Shown: piece after piece, positions 9,377 to 18,670 of the stretch
Position numbering within the stretch: the first letter of the stretch is position 1
Layout of the letters: each line of letters starts with the position of its first letter
Assembly (NCBI RefSeq): GCF_008579165.1
Contig: NZ_BKCN01000002.1
Direction: 5' to 3' (one strand)
Source: Iodidimonas nitroreducens
GTDB taxonomy: Bacteria; Pseudomonadota; Alphaproteobacteria; Sphingomonadales; Rhodothalassiaceae
Length of the DNA stretch: 64,000 bases
Program-made: the position numbers and the translations under genes
Notes under the pieces: generated by a model
The model's database searches: none
Told to the model about the DNA's origin: nothing
The model's input: the letters and a program-made list of their open reading frames with translations, nothing else

Positions 9377-10504
9377 TCATTTCACCAGATCATTGATTTC
9401 CTCTGGTGAAAAGCCAAAATCGCGCAAAATATCGCGGCTATGGGCACCGGGCACAGGCGGCGGACCGGCAATCTGCCCCGGCGTGCGGGATAATTTTGGC
9501 GCGGGGGATGGCTGAAGCAGGCCATTATAATCGGTAAATGCCTGCCGCGCTTTCATATGGGGATGATCGGGCACTTCTTTATAATCCAGCACCGGGGCAA
9601 AGCACAGATCGCTGCCTTCCAACAGATCGCACCATTCCTGCCGGGTTTTTTCCGCCATTTTCTCGGTTATCGCTGCGCGCATCCCCTTCCAACTGCGAAG
9701 ATCAAGCTGATTTTGGCAAGCCGGATGATCCGCCAACCCCGTCATTTTCAAAAACAAGGCGAAAAACTGCGGCTCCAAAGGCCCGACAGAGACAAAAAGC
9801 CGATCTTTGGTTTCATAAACATCATAAAAAGGCGCGCCACCATCAAGCAGATTGCTGCCCCGTTTCTGGCGCCATAATTGATTGGCATCCATCATATAAA
9901 CAACCGACATCAGGCTCGCCACTCCATCCACCATGGCGGCATCCACCACCTGCCCTTCTCCGGTGGCACGGGCATGGATCAGGGCACAGAGCATCCCAAA
10001 CAGCAGATAAAGCGCGCCGCCACCAAAATCGCCCACAAGATTAAGGGGGATGCTCGGCGCCTCATTGCGCCGCCCGATCGCGGCCAATGCCCCGGCCAGC
10101 GCGATATAGTTGATATCATGCCCAGCAGCACCCGCTAAAGGTCCGCTTTGCCCCCATCCTGTCATCCGGCCATAAACAAAACGCGGATTTTGGGCAAGGC
10201 ATTGATCAGGCCCAAGGCCCATCCGCTCCATCACCCCGGGGCGGAATCCTTCGATCAGGCCATCAGCGCTGGCGATGATCCGCAAAAGCGCCTGTTGCCC
10301 GGCTTCCGATTTCAGATCCAGCGCCAATGATTGCCGACCGCGATTGAGAATATCGCGCGCCGGATCGCCCACCATCATGGGATTACCGCCGGGCCGATCG
10401 ATGCGGATCACCCGCGCCCCCTGATCCGCCAGCATCATGGCCGCAAAAGGCCCCGGACCGATGCCGGCAATTTCAACAATCGTGATCCCCGAAAGCGCGC
10501 CCAT
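9377..10504 (-). CDS. CaiB/BaiF family CoA transferase, alpha-methylacyl-CoA racemase-like
   Basis: A class III CoA-transferase-fold protein of ~375 residues. The N-terminal family signature LSGITIVEIAGIGPGPFAAM leads into LADQGARVIRIDRPGG, with NRGRQSLALDLK next. The AGHDINYIALAGAL region carries the His and Asp expected near the active site of racemase-type members. Alpha-methylacyl-CoA racemases epimerise 2-methyl-branched acyl-CoAs before beta-oxidation; the length and GHDINY motif favour this over a formyl- or carnitine-CoA transferase, but substrate is inferred. I took ATG 10504, one codon after a GTG. It is divergent from the hydrolase-OsmC gene. Confidence 0.82.
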   Translation of the reverse strand: MGALSGITIVEIAGIGPGPFAAMMLADQGARVIRIDRPGGNPMMVGDPARDILNRGRQSLALDLKSEAGQQALLRIIASADGLIEGFRPGVMERMGLGPDQCLAQNPRFVYGRMTGWGQSGPLAGAAGHDINYIALAGALAAIGRRNEAPSIPLNLVGDFGGGALYLLFGMLCALIHARATGEGQVVDAAMVDGVASLMSVVYMMDANQLWRQKRGSNLLDGGAPFYDVYETKDRLFVSVGPLEPQFFALFLKMTGLADHPACQNQLDLRSWKGMRAAITEKMAEKTRQEWCDLLEGSDLCFAPVLDYKEVPDHPHMKARQAFTDYNGLLQPSPAPKLSRTPGQIAGPPPVPGAHSRDILRDFGFSPEEINDLVK

Positions 10505-10609
10505 CACTTCAATTCCTTTTCCAAAAGCCTATTTCATAAAGCCTGTTTTGCCATGCTATAACAGCATTCATGACCTGCCGATTTTGGTTAGACCTATTAG
10601 GAGAATTTT

Positions 10610-11835
10610 ATGCGCAGCGAAAAGGTGACATTCGAAGGAACGCAGGGAAATCTGGCCGCACGGCTTGATCTGCCAGAAGGCAGGCCCAAAGCCTATGCCC
10701 TTTTTGCCCATTGCTTTACCTGCAGCAAGGATGTGTTTGCCGCATCGCGGATCGCTGCAGGTCTGGCCGATCTGGGCATTGCCACCTTGCGCTTTGATTT
10801 CACAGGGCTTGGGGCCAGCGATGGTGAATTTGAGAATACCAACTTCACATCAAATATCGAAGACCTTCTCAAAGCCGTTGATTTTATGCGTGAAAGCTAT
10901 GAAGCCCCCAAGCTTTTGATTGGCCATAGCCTGGGCGGTGCCGCCGTTCTGGCTGCCGCTGGAAAAGTTGATGAAGCGCAGATTGTGGCAACCGTGGGTG
11001 CCCCCTATGATCCCGATCATATTCGCCATCATTTTGATCAGCATATCGAAACCATCAATGAGAAGGGTGAAGCCGAAGTGAAAATCGGTGGCCGCCCTTT
11101 CCGGGTGAAAAAGCAGTTTCTTGACGATATTGGCGGTCATGATCAAAAGGAACGGATCGCCAATCTGAAAAAGGCACTTTTGATCTTTCATTCGCCCATC
11201 GATCAGATTGTGGGGGTGGATAATGCCGCCAATATTTTTGCCGCCGCCAAGCATCCCAAAAGCTTTATCACCCTGGATGATGCCGATCATCTGCTTACCG
11301 CCCGGGAAGATGCGCTTTATGTGGCGCAGGTGATTGTGGCCTGGGCGCGGCGCTATGTGAAGGGGTTGAGCACGCCTGAACTGAAAAGCCCGTGGAAGCC
11401 AAGCCCGGATCACAGCATTGTGGCGGAGGCCCAGAGCGGCAAATTCCTACAGGTGATCAATGCCAATGGCCATAGCCTGCTGGCGGATGAACCATTGATA
11501 TGGGGGGCGATAATCTGGGGCCCAGCCCTTATGGCCTGCTGCTATCCGGCTTGGGGGCCTGCACGGCCATGACCATCCGCATGTATGCCGATCGCAAGAA
11601 ATTGCCCCTTGAGCATGTTTCGGTCAAGCTCAGTCATCAAAAAATTCATGCCAGTGATTGTGAAGAGTGCGACACCAAAGAAGGGCAGCTCGATGATATC
11701 GAGCGGGAAATCGAACTGGTTGGCGATCTTGATGATGAAACCCGGCAAAAGCTGCTGGAGATCGCCGATAAATGCCCGGTTCATCGCAGCCTGCACGGTG
11801 AGGTACGCATCCGCACCAGCCTTTTGAAAAGCTGA
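10610..11835 (+). CDS. Alpha/beta hydrolase fused to OsmC-like peroxidase domain, frameshifted
   Basis: The N-terminal ~255 residues are an alpha/beta hydrolase (nucleophile Ser in LLIGHSLGGAAV, acid/His region DDADHLLTAREDA). The C-terminal ~140 residues are an OsmC/Ohr fold with the two redox cysteines in LLSGLGACTAMTIRMYADRK and DKCPVHRSLHGEV. This fused arrangement is a known family, thought to act in handling of organic peroxides or acylated compounds. The frame breaks near 11505 in a run of six G; a seventh G would restore DEPLIWGGDNLGPSPYG. AGGAG lies 9 bases ahead of ATG 10610. A strong hairpin (11870-11908) ends the gene. Confidence 0.88.
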
Positions 11836-11869
11836 GATCAGCCCCATCGGGGCACACCTCGGTTAAAAA

Positions 11870-11908
11870 ACAGCATGATCGGCCTTTATTTTCGGCGGAT
11901 CATGCTGT
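11870..11908. terminator. Bidirectional hairpin between hydrolase-OsmC and aspS
   Basis: A perfect 11-base stem, ACAGCATGATC (11870-11880) with GATCATGCTGT (11898-11908), closes a 17-base loop. An A-run precedes it and an AT-rich stretch follows. It sits between two converging genes and could stop transcription from both sides. A smaller GCCCC/GGGGC hairpin lies at 11841-11853. Confidence 0.6.
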
Positions 11909-11938
11909 GATCATTTTATCGAAAGCTATGCAAAACGC

Positions 11939-13747
11939 TCAGCCCTGTTTTTTGGGTGGCTCCACAATGCGAATATGCAATTCGCGCAACTGTTTCAAAT
12001 CCACCATCCCCGGCGCCCCCATCATGGGATCCTGAGCGCGCTGGTTCATGGGAAACAGAATAACTTCGCGAATATTGGGTTCATCGGCCAACAACATCAC
12101 GATCCGATCAATCCCGGGGGCAAGGCCACCATGGGGCGGCGCGCCATAACGAAAGGCATTGAGCATCCCGGAAAATTTCTCTTCCAAAACATCCTTTGAA
12201 TAGCCTGCGATTTCAAAGGCTTTGACCATGATATCCGGGCGATGATTTCGGATCGCGCCCGAGCTCAATTCGATGCCATTACACACGATATCATATTGAT
12301 AGGCCAGAATATCGAGGGGATCTTTGGTTTCCAAAGCCTCCAGCCCGCCTTGGGGCATGGAGAAAGGATTATGCGAAAAATCGATCCGCTTTTCATCCTC
12401 ATCATATTCAAACATCGGAAAATCAACGATCCAGCAGAATTTATAAGCTTCCGCATCGATCAGTTCGAGCTCTTCGCCAAGCCTTGTGCGGGCCAAACCC
12501 GCCAATTTTGCGGCCTGCGCGGGGGTGCCAGCGGCAAAAAACACCCCATCATCTGAGGCAAGGCCCAGATCCTTGAACAACTGAGCGGTTTTCTCAGGGC
12601 CATGATTTTTAGCGATCGGCCCGCCGGGAACCCCATCCTTGCTATTGATATAGCCGAGCCCGGCATAGCCTTCGCTGCGCGCCCAATCGTTCATCTTGTC
12701 GAAAAAGGCGCGGGGGCGCGCCCCTGCCCCCGGTGCCGGAATGGCCCGCACCACCGATCCTTCTTCAACCAGCTTGGCAAATAATCCAAAGCCGCTGCCA
12801 CGAAATTGCTCAGTCACATCGACAATTTCGATGGGATTGCGCAGATCGGGCTTGTCATTGCCATATTTGAGCATGGATTGCGCATAGGGAATGCGTGGAA
12901 AAGGCGGTTTTGTCACCGGCTTTTTGCTGAATTCCTCAAACACCCCATAAAGCACCGGCTCGATGGCATTGAACACATCATCTTGGGTAACAAAGCTCAT
13001 TTCCACATCGAGCTGATAAAATTCGCCGGGGCTGCGATCCGCGCGGGCATCTTCATCACGAAAACACGGCGCAATCTGGAAATAGCGATCAAATCCCGCC
13101 ACCATGATAAGCTGCTTGAACTGCTGCGGAGCCTGAGGCAAAGCATAAAACTGGCCGGGATGCAGCCGTGAAGGCACCAGAAAATCCCGCGCGCCTTCCG
13201 GTGATGAGGCGGTCAGGATCGGGGTTTGAAATTCCATGAAGCCTTCATCCGTCATCCGCCGACGGATCGATGAAATCACCTTTGAACGCAACACGATATT
13301 TTTGTGCATGGTTTCACGGCGCAAATCCAGAAAGCGATATTTCAACCGAATATCTTCGGGATAATCCTGCTCGCCAAAAACCGGCATGGGCAATTCTTCG
13401 GCCGCCGACAGAATTTCGATCTGCTGGGCATAAACTTCGATATCACCGGTTTCCAGATCGGGATTGACCGTTTGCGGATCGCGCAACACAACCTTACCAT
13501 CCACCCGGATCACCGATTCCGCGCGCAAGGACTCGGCCAGGGCAAAGCCTTCGCTGTCAGAATCGAGCACGACCTGGGTGATGCCATAATGATCACGCAG
13601 ATCGATGAACAACAAATTGCCGTGATCCCGCTTTCTGTGTACCCAGCCCGAAAGCCGAACGATATCGCCCACCTGATCCTTGCGCAAACTATTGCAACGA
13701 TGGCTGCGATAAGGATGAAGGGATGATGGATTTTGAAGCTGGGACAT
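11939..13747 (-). CDS. aspS: Aspartyl-tRNA synthetase (probably non-discriminating)
   Basis: Charges tRNA-Asp with aspartate. The 602-residue protein has the N-terminal anticodon-binding OB fold (GDIVRLSGWVHRKRDHGNLLF), the class II motif 2 region (FRDEDARADRSPGEFYQLDVE), the bacterial GAD insertion in the middle, and motif 3 (GGLAPGIDRIVMLL). ATG 13747 begins the aligned N-terminus. Many alphaproteobacterial AspRS enzymes also charge tRNA-Asn, feeding the GatCAB pathway; that is inference here. The gene is intact in one frame. It diverges from rnd across a 273-base gap in which I see no further gene. Confidence 0.97.
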   Translation of the reverse strand: MSQLQNPSSLHPYRSHRCNSLRKDQVGDIVRLSGWVHRKRDHGNLLFIDLRDHYGITQVVLDSDSEGFALAESLRAESVIRVDGKVVLRDPQTVNPDLETGDIEVYAQQIEILSAAEELPMPVFGEQDYPEDIRLKYRFLDLRRETMHKNIVLRSKVISSIRRRMTDEGFMEFQTPILTASSPEGARDFLVPSRLHPGQFYALPQAPQQFKQLIMVAGFDRYFQIAPCFRDEDARADRSPGEFYQLDVEMSFVTQDDVFNAIEPVLYGVFEEFSKKPVTKPPFPRIPYAQSMLKYGNDKPDLRNPIEIVDVTEQFRGSGFGLFAKLVEEGSVVRAIPAPGAGARPRAFFDKMNDWARSEGYAGLGYINSKDGVPGGPIAKNHGPEKTAQLFKDLGLASDDGVFFAAGTPAQAAKLAGLARTRLGEELELIDAEAYKFCWIVDFPMFEYDEDEKRIDFSHNPFSMPQGGLEALETKDPLDILAYQYDIVCNGIELSSGAIRNHRPDIMVKAFEIAGYSKDVLEEKFSGMLNAFRYGAPPHGGLAPGIDRIVMLLADEPNIREVILFPMNQRAQDPMMGAPGMVDLKQLRELHIRIVEPPKKQG

Positions 13748-14020
13748 GGGGATCACTCGGTCTTTATGATGGCGGAGAAAGAGATTGAAGGCAAAGCGCT
13801 GCATTAGATCTGAAACAGCGCTTATGGCAATGGTTCATAGCTAGATAACGGTTTATGCTTCATCTTTGTGGCTGCGGTAAAGCACATGGATTATGGGTTA
13901 TTGTCAAGGCGTGCACGGTTCTGACGGTCATGATTTGGCAATTTTCAATCATGGGGTTTGTAATGAACCTGATGAGCCGTGTATAGCTCGGATTTCAATT
14001 GCAGGATATAATAGCAGGTC

Positions 14021-15190
14021 ATGTCCCTTATAACCGATCAAGATGGGCTGAAAGCCCTTACCGAACGCCTATCGAAAGCGCCCTATATTACGGTTGATAC
14101 CGAATTCATGCGTGATAACAGCTATTATTCAAAGCTGTGTCTCATTCAGGTGGCTGATCAGGATGGCGCTTTTGCGATCGATCCCCTAAGCCCTGATCTT
14201 GATCTGGAGCCTTTTTACGATCTGTTGTTCGATCCTTTGGTGATCAAGGTTTTTCATGCCTGCCGTCAGGATATGGAAATCTTTTTTCATGCCAAGGGCC
14301 GCCTGCCCGCACCGATTTTCGATACGCAGGTGGCCGCCATGGTCTGCGGATTTGGGGATTCTGCAGGCTATGAAACACTGGTGAAACAGATTGTCGGTCA
14401 ATCTTTGGATAAAACCGCGCGTTTCACCGATTGGTCGCGGCGTCCCTTGTCGGATCGGCAATTGACCTATGCCTTGGGCGATGTCACCCATTTGCGGGTC
14501 ATTTACGAAAAACTTCGCGACAGCCTCGCAAAAAACGGTCGCGAAGGCTGGGTGGCCGAAGAAATGAACATCCTCACCAGCCCCGATACCTATCGCCTTG
14601 ATCCCGTGAATGCTTGGGAACGCATCAAATTTCGCTCCGGCACGCCACGGTTCATTGCCCGATTGCAGGCTTTGGCCCGCTGGCGTGAAGAACTGGCCCA
14701 GGCCCGCGATATTCCACGCAGCCGGGTGGCGAAAGATGATGTGCTTTTGGAAATTGCCGCCCATCCCCCGGCCCAGATCGAAGCTTTGGATCAGGTGCGC
14801 GGCTTATCACGTGGCTTTCATGCCAGCAATCCGGGCGCGGCCTTGTGGGATGCGTTGCAAGAGGCGCAGGCCATTCCCGAACAGGAACTGCCGAAAAAAC
14901 CCCATTCGCCCCGCCCTTCGCAGAAAACGCCTGCGATTGCCGATCTTTTAAAGGTGTTGTTGAAATGCCGCTGTGAAGATGCGGGGGTAGCCCATAAGCT
15001 GGTGGCCAGTGGTGCGGATATTGATGAAATCGCCCGCAATGCCCATGCCCCTGTTCCGGCCATGACCGGCTGGCGCTATGAGCTATTTGGCCGGGATGCC
15101 CAAGCCCTACGCGAAGGTGCCATCGCCCTCACCGCCCATGGCAATCATATCGAAATCGTGGAAATCGAGCCTGCAAACGACAGCGCCTAA
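14021..15190 (+). CDS. rnd: Ribonuclease D
   Basis: A 3'-5' exoribonuclease that trims tRNA precursors. The DEDD exonuclease residues are visible: Asp and Glu in YITVDTEFMRDNSYYSKLCL, Asp in VFHACRQDMEIFFHA, and the C-terminal Tyr/Asp in LTYALGDVTHLRVIYEKL. A first HRDC domain follows (LQALARWREELAQARDIPR) and a weaker second one ends the protein. The length of 389 residues is normal. The gene stands divergent from aspS and convergent with dksA; no strong terminator is visible in the 38 bases between stop codons. Confidence 0.94.
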   Translation: MSLITDQDGLKALTERLSKAPYITVDTEFMRDNSYYSKLCLIQVADQDGAFAIDPLSPDLDLEPFYDLLFDPLVIKVFHACRQDMEIFFHAKGRLPAPIFDTQVAAMVCGFGDSAGYETLVKQIVGQSLDKTARFTDWSRRPLSDRQLTYALGDVTHLRVIYEKLRDSLAKNGREGWVAEEMNILTSPDTYRLDPVNAWERIKFRSGTPRFIARLQALARWREELAQARDIPRSRVAKDDVLLEIAAHPPAQIEALDQVRGLSRGFHASNPGAALWDALQEAQAIPEQELPKKPHSPRPSQKTPAIADLLKVLLKCRCEDAGVAHKLVASGADIDEIARNAHAPVPAMTGWRYELFGRDAQALREGAIALTAHGNHIEIVEIEPANDSA

Positions 15191-15228
15191 CGAGCTATCG
15201 GCGCAAACAGCCCGATAACGCATCACGA

Positions 15229-15654
15229 TCAATCGTCACGATGAACTTTTTCCATCTTTTCGTGGCGTTCCTGAGCTTCCAAAGTCATCGTGGCAATGGG
15301 CCGGGCATCCAGCCTTTGCAGGCTGATAGGATCGCCGGTCACTTCGCAATAGCCATATTCCCCCTGCTCCAAACGGCGCAGGGCAGCATCGATCTTGGAA
15401 ACCAGCTTGCGCTGGCGATCCCGTGTGCGCAATTGGATCGACCAATCGGTTTCACTGGATGCGCGATCGGCAATATCCGGCTCTTTCAGGCTATCCTGTT
15501 GCAGGCTTGCCAAAGTTTCGCGCGATTCTTTCAAGATTTCTTCGCGCCAATTTAAAAGCTTGCGGCGGAAATATTCCTGCTGCCTTTCATTCATGAAGTC
15601 TTCGTCTTTTGACGGACGATAATCCGATGGTAAATCATAACTCATTAGGCTCAT
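15229..15654 (-). CDS. dksA: RNA polymerase-binding transcription factor DksA, zinc-less type
   Basis: Binds the RNA polymerase secondary channel and, with ppGpp, represses rRNA promoters and activates biosynthetic ones. The coiled-coil with its acidic tip (around DIADRASSETDWSIQLRTRD) and the C-terminal globular part (YGYCEVTGDPISLQRLDARP) are clear. Only one of the four zinc-finger cysteines remains, the form usual in alphaproteobacteria. AAAGGAG lies 5-8 bases ahead of ATG 15654. A 29-codon reading frame (15663-15752) ends 8 bases upstream of the start. It is separated from fliX by 270 bases without an assigned gene. Confidence 0.93.
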   Translation of the reverse strand: MSLMSYDLPSDYRPSKDEDFMNERQQEYFRRKLLNWREEILKESRETLASLQQDSLKEPDIADRASSETDWSIQLRTRDRQRKLVSKIDAALRRLEQGEYGYCEVTGDPISLQRLDARPIATMTLEAQERHEKMEKVHRDD

Positions 15655-15924
15655 CCGCTCCTTTAACCAAGGCCGCCCGGATCGCCCGGCCCGCCTGGGG
15701 TGATCCCATACTCATCATCGGCAATCTCATCCAAAGCCGGAGAAAGGGGCATCGGCACTGCACGCCTCGCTCAAGCTCCAGACCTGCGCCGGATTTATAA
15801 TGATCTGCAAGGCCTGCGGCAAGCAGTTAGGCGGGAACCCAAGAAAAATTTACAATGTGTTTGGGGGGGATAGATAAAATGCAATTGAATGGCATGGAAA
15901 CAAGCAGGATAATTCTGGAAGAGG

Positions 15925-16353
15925 TCAGCTTTCCTGTTCCAATTTTGCCAGTTCCACCTCTGCCCGCACTTCAATGTCATCCAAAATCGCAGACAAGGCA
16001 GGATCAAGGGTGCCATCCCGTTGATCACGGGCCAAACGCGATAGCTGGCTGAGCTTTGATTGGGGAATCGCCCCCATCAAAAGGCCCTTGCGCACATCTT
16101 CAAGCATATCGAGCATATCATGCGCCCGGGCCAAACCTTTAGAGCGGCCAGCGGTAGCATCCGGCATTTCCTGCAAGGCCAAAAGCGCATCCACGGAGGC
16201 AATCGGCCCAGAGGCAGCCGCAGGGGTTGATGAAGAGGTGGCCCGCCCGCCCTCGACAGAGGCAGAAAAGGCGGCACCCCCTGCTACGGAAGACTTTGAA
16301 GCCTTCTGCGACGATTTCAACGAACTGGATTTACCGGGGCCATCTATGCGCAT
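15925..16353 (-). CDS. fliX: Class II flagellar assembly regulator FliX
   Basis: FliX couples early flagellar assembly to activity of the sigma-54 activator FlbD in Caulobacter relatives. The protein is 142 residues: a Ser/Ala-rich N-terminus beginning MRIDGPGKSS and a helical conserved C-terminal half (VDALLALQEMPDATAGRSKG, then SRLARDQRDGTLDPALSAIL). Its divergent position opposite flgI is the usual one. The start at 16353 matches the family N-terminus. A perfect 12-base palindrome CCGAAGCTTCGG (16396-16407) lies 43 bases upstream of the start and may be an operator. No flbD is in the window. Confidence 0.88.
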   Translation of the reverse strand: MRIDGPGKSSSLKSSQKASKSSVAGGAAFSASVEGGRATSSSTPAAASGPIASVDALLALQEMPDATAGRSKGLARAHDMLDMLEDVRKGLLMGAIPQSKLSQLSRLARDQRDGTLDPALSAILDDIEVRAEVELAKLEQES

Positions 16354-16514
16354 GAAGATACAATAACCATTGCGCCGCCAAAAGAGCAAGACTTGCCGAA
16401 GCTTCGGGCTAGCCCCCGGAAAATTCTGACCTCCGTTAAAACCAACGGCGTGCTGTGATTAAACAAGCCATTGATTTTAAACTTTATATTTTGTGACCAG
16501 TGGATGGCAATAAT

Positions 16515-16530
16515 TGGCATGATTCTCGCA
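16515..16530 (+). promoter_or_regulatory. Sigma-54 promoter candidate for flgI-flgJ-flgN
   Basis: TGGCATGATTCTCGCA has the invariant GG (16516-16517) and GC (16528-16529) exactly 10 bases apart, as sigma-54 promoters require; the -24 element is close to TGGCAC, the -12 element is the weaker part. It points at flgI, whose ATG is about 105 bases downstream. Mid/late flagellar genes of alphaproteobacteria are commonly sigma-54 dependent. Confidence 0.6.
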
Positions 16531-16636
16531 TAAATTCTGGCGAGACGATAAAAAGACGCATCATGGGCTTTGGCGGGATCAAATATGAATCAGATGATCA
16601 GCCAAGCTTATGAACCGGAACAGAAAGAGACTGGCC

Positions 16637-17801
16637 ATGTTTGCAAAACGCATCATCCATTTATCAGCGCTGCTGTTATCGGCGATCATGCGCTTGATAG
16701 CAGATATTATCTGATTGCGATGGCTGTGGCTTTGGGCTTTTCAACGCCAGCCCATGCGCCTCTCGGCTGAAAGATCTGATCAATGTTGAAGGTGTGCGCG
16801 AAAACCAGCTTGTGGGTTATGGGCTTGTGGTGGGGTTGAACGGCACTGGCGATACCTTGCGCAATGCCCCTTTCACCCAGCAAAGCCTTGAGGCGATGCT
16901 GGAACGCTTAGGCGTGAATACCCGTGATGCCAATAATATGGTAACGGATAATGTGGCCGCCGTGATCGTGACCGCCGATCTGCCGGCCTTTGCCCGCCCC
17001 GGCAATCGGATCGATGTGCAGGTCAGCACTTTGGGCGATGCCGAAGATCTGCGCGGCGGTGTGTTGATGGTAACCCCGCTTTTGGGGGCCGATGGCGAAG
17101 TTTATGCCGTGGCCCAGGGCCCCATCGCGGTGGCCGGATTTGCCGCAGCGGGCAATGCCGCCAGCATCACGGTGGGGGTGCCCACATCGGGCCGCATAGC
17201 CAGCGGGGCCATTGTGGAACGCGAAGTCGCCTTTGAATTTTCCAGCCTGCAAAAGGTCCATCTGTCCCTGAAAAATCCTGATTTCACAACTGCCAATCGG
17301 ATCGCCCAAGCCATCAATGGCGCCATCAGTGGATCGGTTGCCAGCATGATCGATCCTTCTACGGTCACTTTGGTGCGCCCGGCGGGCTATGAAAAATCGC
17401 TGATTCAAATGGTAACGGAAATCGAACATCTGGTGATCGAGCCCGATTTCCCGGCCAAGGTGGTGATCGATGATCGCTCGGGGATCATTGTGATGGGGGC
17501 CGATGTGCGGGTGAGCACAGTGGCCATTGCCCAAGGTAATCTGACCATCCGCATCACCGAAACGCCGGTTGCTTCACAGCCTGCCCCCTTTGGTGAAGGG
17601 GAAACGGTTGTTTTGCCCCGCACTGATGTGGCCGTTGATGATGATGGCGAAAAGCGCCTTGCCATCGTTGATGATGGGGTTTCATTGCAGGATCTGGTGG
17701 ATGGCCTCAATGCATTGGGGATCGGGCCTCGGGATATGATCTCGATCCTGCAGGCGATCAAGGCGGCAGGCGCCCTACAAGCTGATATCGAGGTGATGTG
17801 A
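16637..17801 (+). CDS. flgI: Flagellar P-ring protein FlgI, frameshifted twice
   Basis: Forms the periplasmic P ring around the flagellar rod. The mature protein opens SRLKDLINVEGVRENQLVGY and continues with GLVVGLNGTGDTLRNAPFTQ through to the conserved C-terminus (GISP-type DLVDGLNALGIGPRDMISIL). The signal peptide spans three frames: MFAKRIIHLSALLLSAIM from ATG 16637, then LIAMAVALGFSTPAHA, then the mature part. One base is missing near 16711 and another near 16764. From 16770 on the frame is intact. A sigma-54 site lies upstream, and flgJ follows with a TGATG overlap. Confidence 0.9.
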
Positions 17802-18175
17802 TGGATATCACCCTCGTCCAAAACGCTTTCCCATCCGGTGGCACGGATTTTGGCCAGGCAAGTTTTGCCGGGATGAAAGCCCGCCTCGACAGCACCCGGG
17901 ATGCCGCCTTTTCCTCGACCCGCATCAGCGATAGCGAGGCCCGTGACAAGGAAATGCGCAAAACAGCCGAGGATTTCGAGGCCGTGTTCATGGGCCAGAT
18001 GCTGGCCCCGATGTTCAGCGGATTATCCACCGATGGCCCCATGGGTGGCGGTCATGCCGAAGAAGTTTTCCGTTCGATGATGGTTGATGAACTGGGCAAT
18101 AGCGTTGCCAGATCAGGCGGAATCGGCATTGCCGATACGATCTACAAACAATTGCTGACATTGCAGGAGATTTGA
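17801..18175 (+). CDS. flgJ: Rod-binding protein FlgJ (short form, no hydrolase domain)
   Basis: A 124-residue rod-binding (FlgJ N-terminal) domain: EMRKTAEDFEAVFMGQMLAP, then the Gly-rich stretch PMGGGHAEEVFRSMMVDELG. In gammaproteobacteria this domain is fused to a peptidoglycan hydrolase; the alphaproteobacterial form is often the domain alone, caps the growing rod and depends on a separate hydrolase. The ATG overlaps the flgI stop (TGATG), suggesting translational coupling. Confidence 0.85.
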   Translation: MDITLVQNAFPSGGTDFGQASFAGMKARLDSTRDAAFSSTRISDSEARDKEMRKTAEDFEAVFMGQMLAPMFSGLSTDGPMGGGHAEEVFRSMMVDELGNSVARSGGIGIADTIYKQLLTLQEI

Positions 18176-18178
18176 AAC

Positions 18179-18670
18179 ATGACCCGGCAAGGAACAGAAG
18201 ATGCCACCGAAAAAAACCAAGCGCCTGCGGAGCAACCCGTTCTCGCTCAGCCCGTGCGGGATTTTCTGGCCATATCAGATAATCTCACCAACCTTTTAGC
18301 GCGGGAAAATGCCCTGCTGGAAACCCGCAGACCGAGGGAGACGAAAGCGCTGGCGGGTGAAAAAATCCGCCTGACCGAAGCCTATAAACAGGCATTGGAA
18401 GATTTGCGCAGCAAGGAAAGCCAGTATCTTGGCCCCAAGGATTCAACCATCCGCAAAAAGGTGAAAGCCACGACCGAACTTTTTCGTGCCGAATTGGCCC
18501 GCCATGCCAAGCTGATCATCCGCTTGAAAACGGTCAGCGAAGGGATCGTTAAATCCATCAGCGATGAAGCGATGAAGCAAAAAAATCCGGTGCGGAATTA
18601 TGGCCAGAATGGACGGATGAACACGCCTTATGGAGCGGGGGCTTCCCTAAGCCTGGATCGGCAAATCTGA
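18179..18670 (+). CDS. FlgN-like flagellar export chaperone (probable)
   Basis: A 163-residue, highly charged, helical protein beginning 3 bases after flgJ. The core FLAISDNLTNLLARENALLE followed by a long Lys/Glu-rich helix resembles FlgN, the export chaperone for hook-filament junction proteins FlgK and FlgL. Similarity to FlgN is judged from pattern and position, not from a strict motif, so the name is tentative. Its 3' end overlaps the convergent ppx gene by 24 bases, leaving no room for a terminator. Confidence 0.65.
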   Translation: MTRQGTEDATEKNQAPAEQPVLAQPVRDFLAISDNLTNLLARENALLETRRPRETKALAGEKIRLTEAYKQALEDLRSKESQYLGPKDSTIRKKVKATTELFRAELARHAKLIIRLKTVSEGIVKSISDEAMKQKNPVRNYGQNGRMNTPYGAGASLSLDRQI

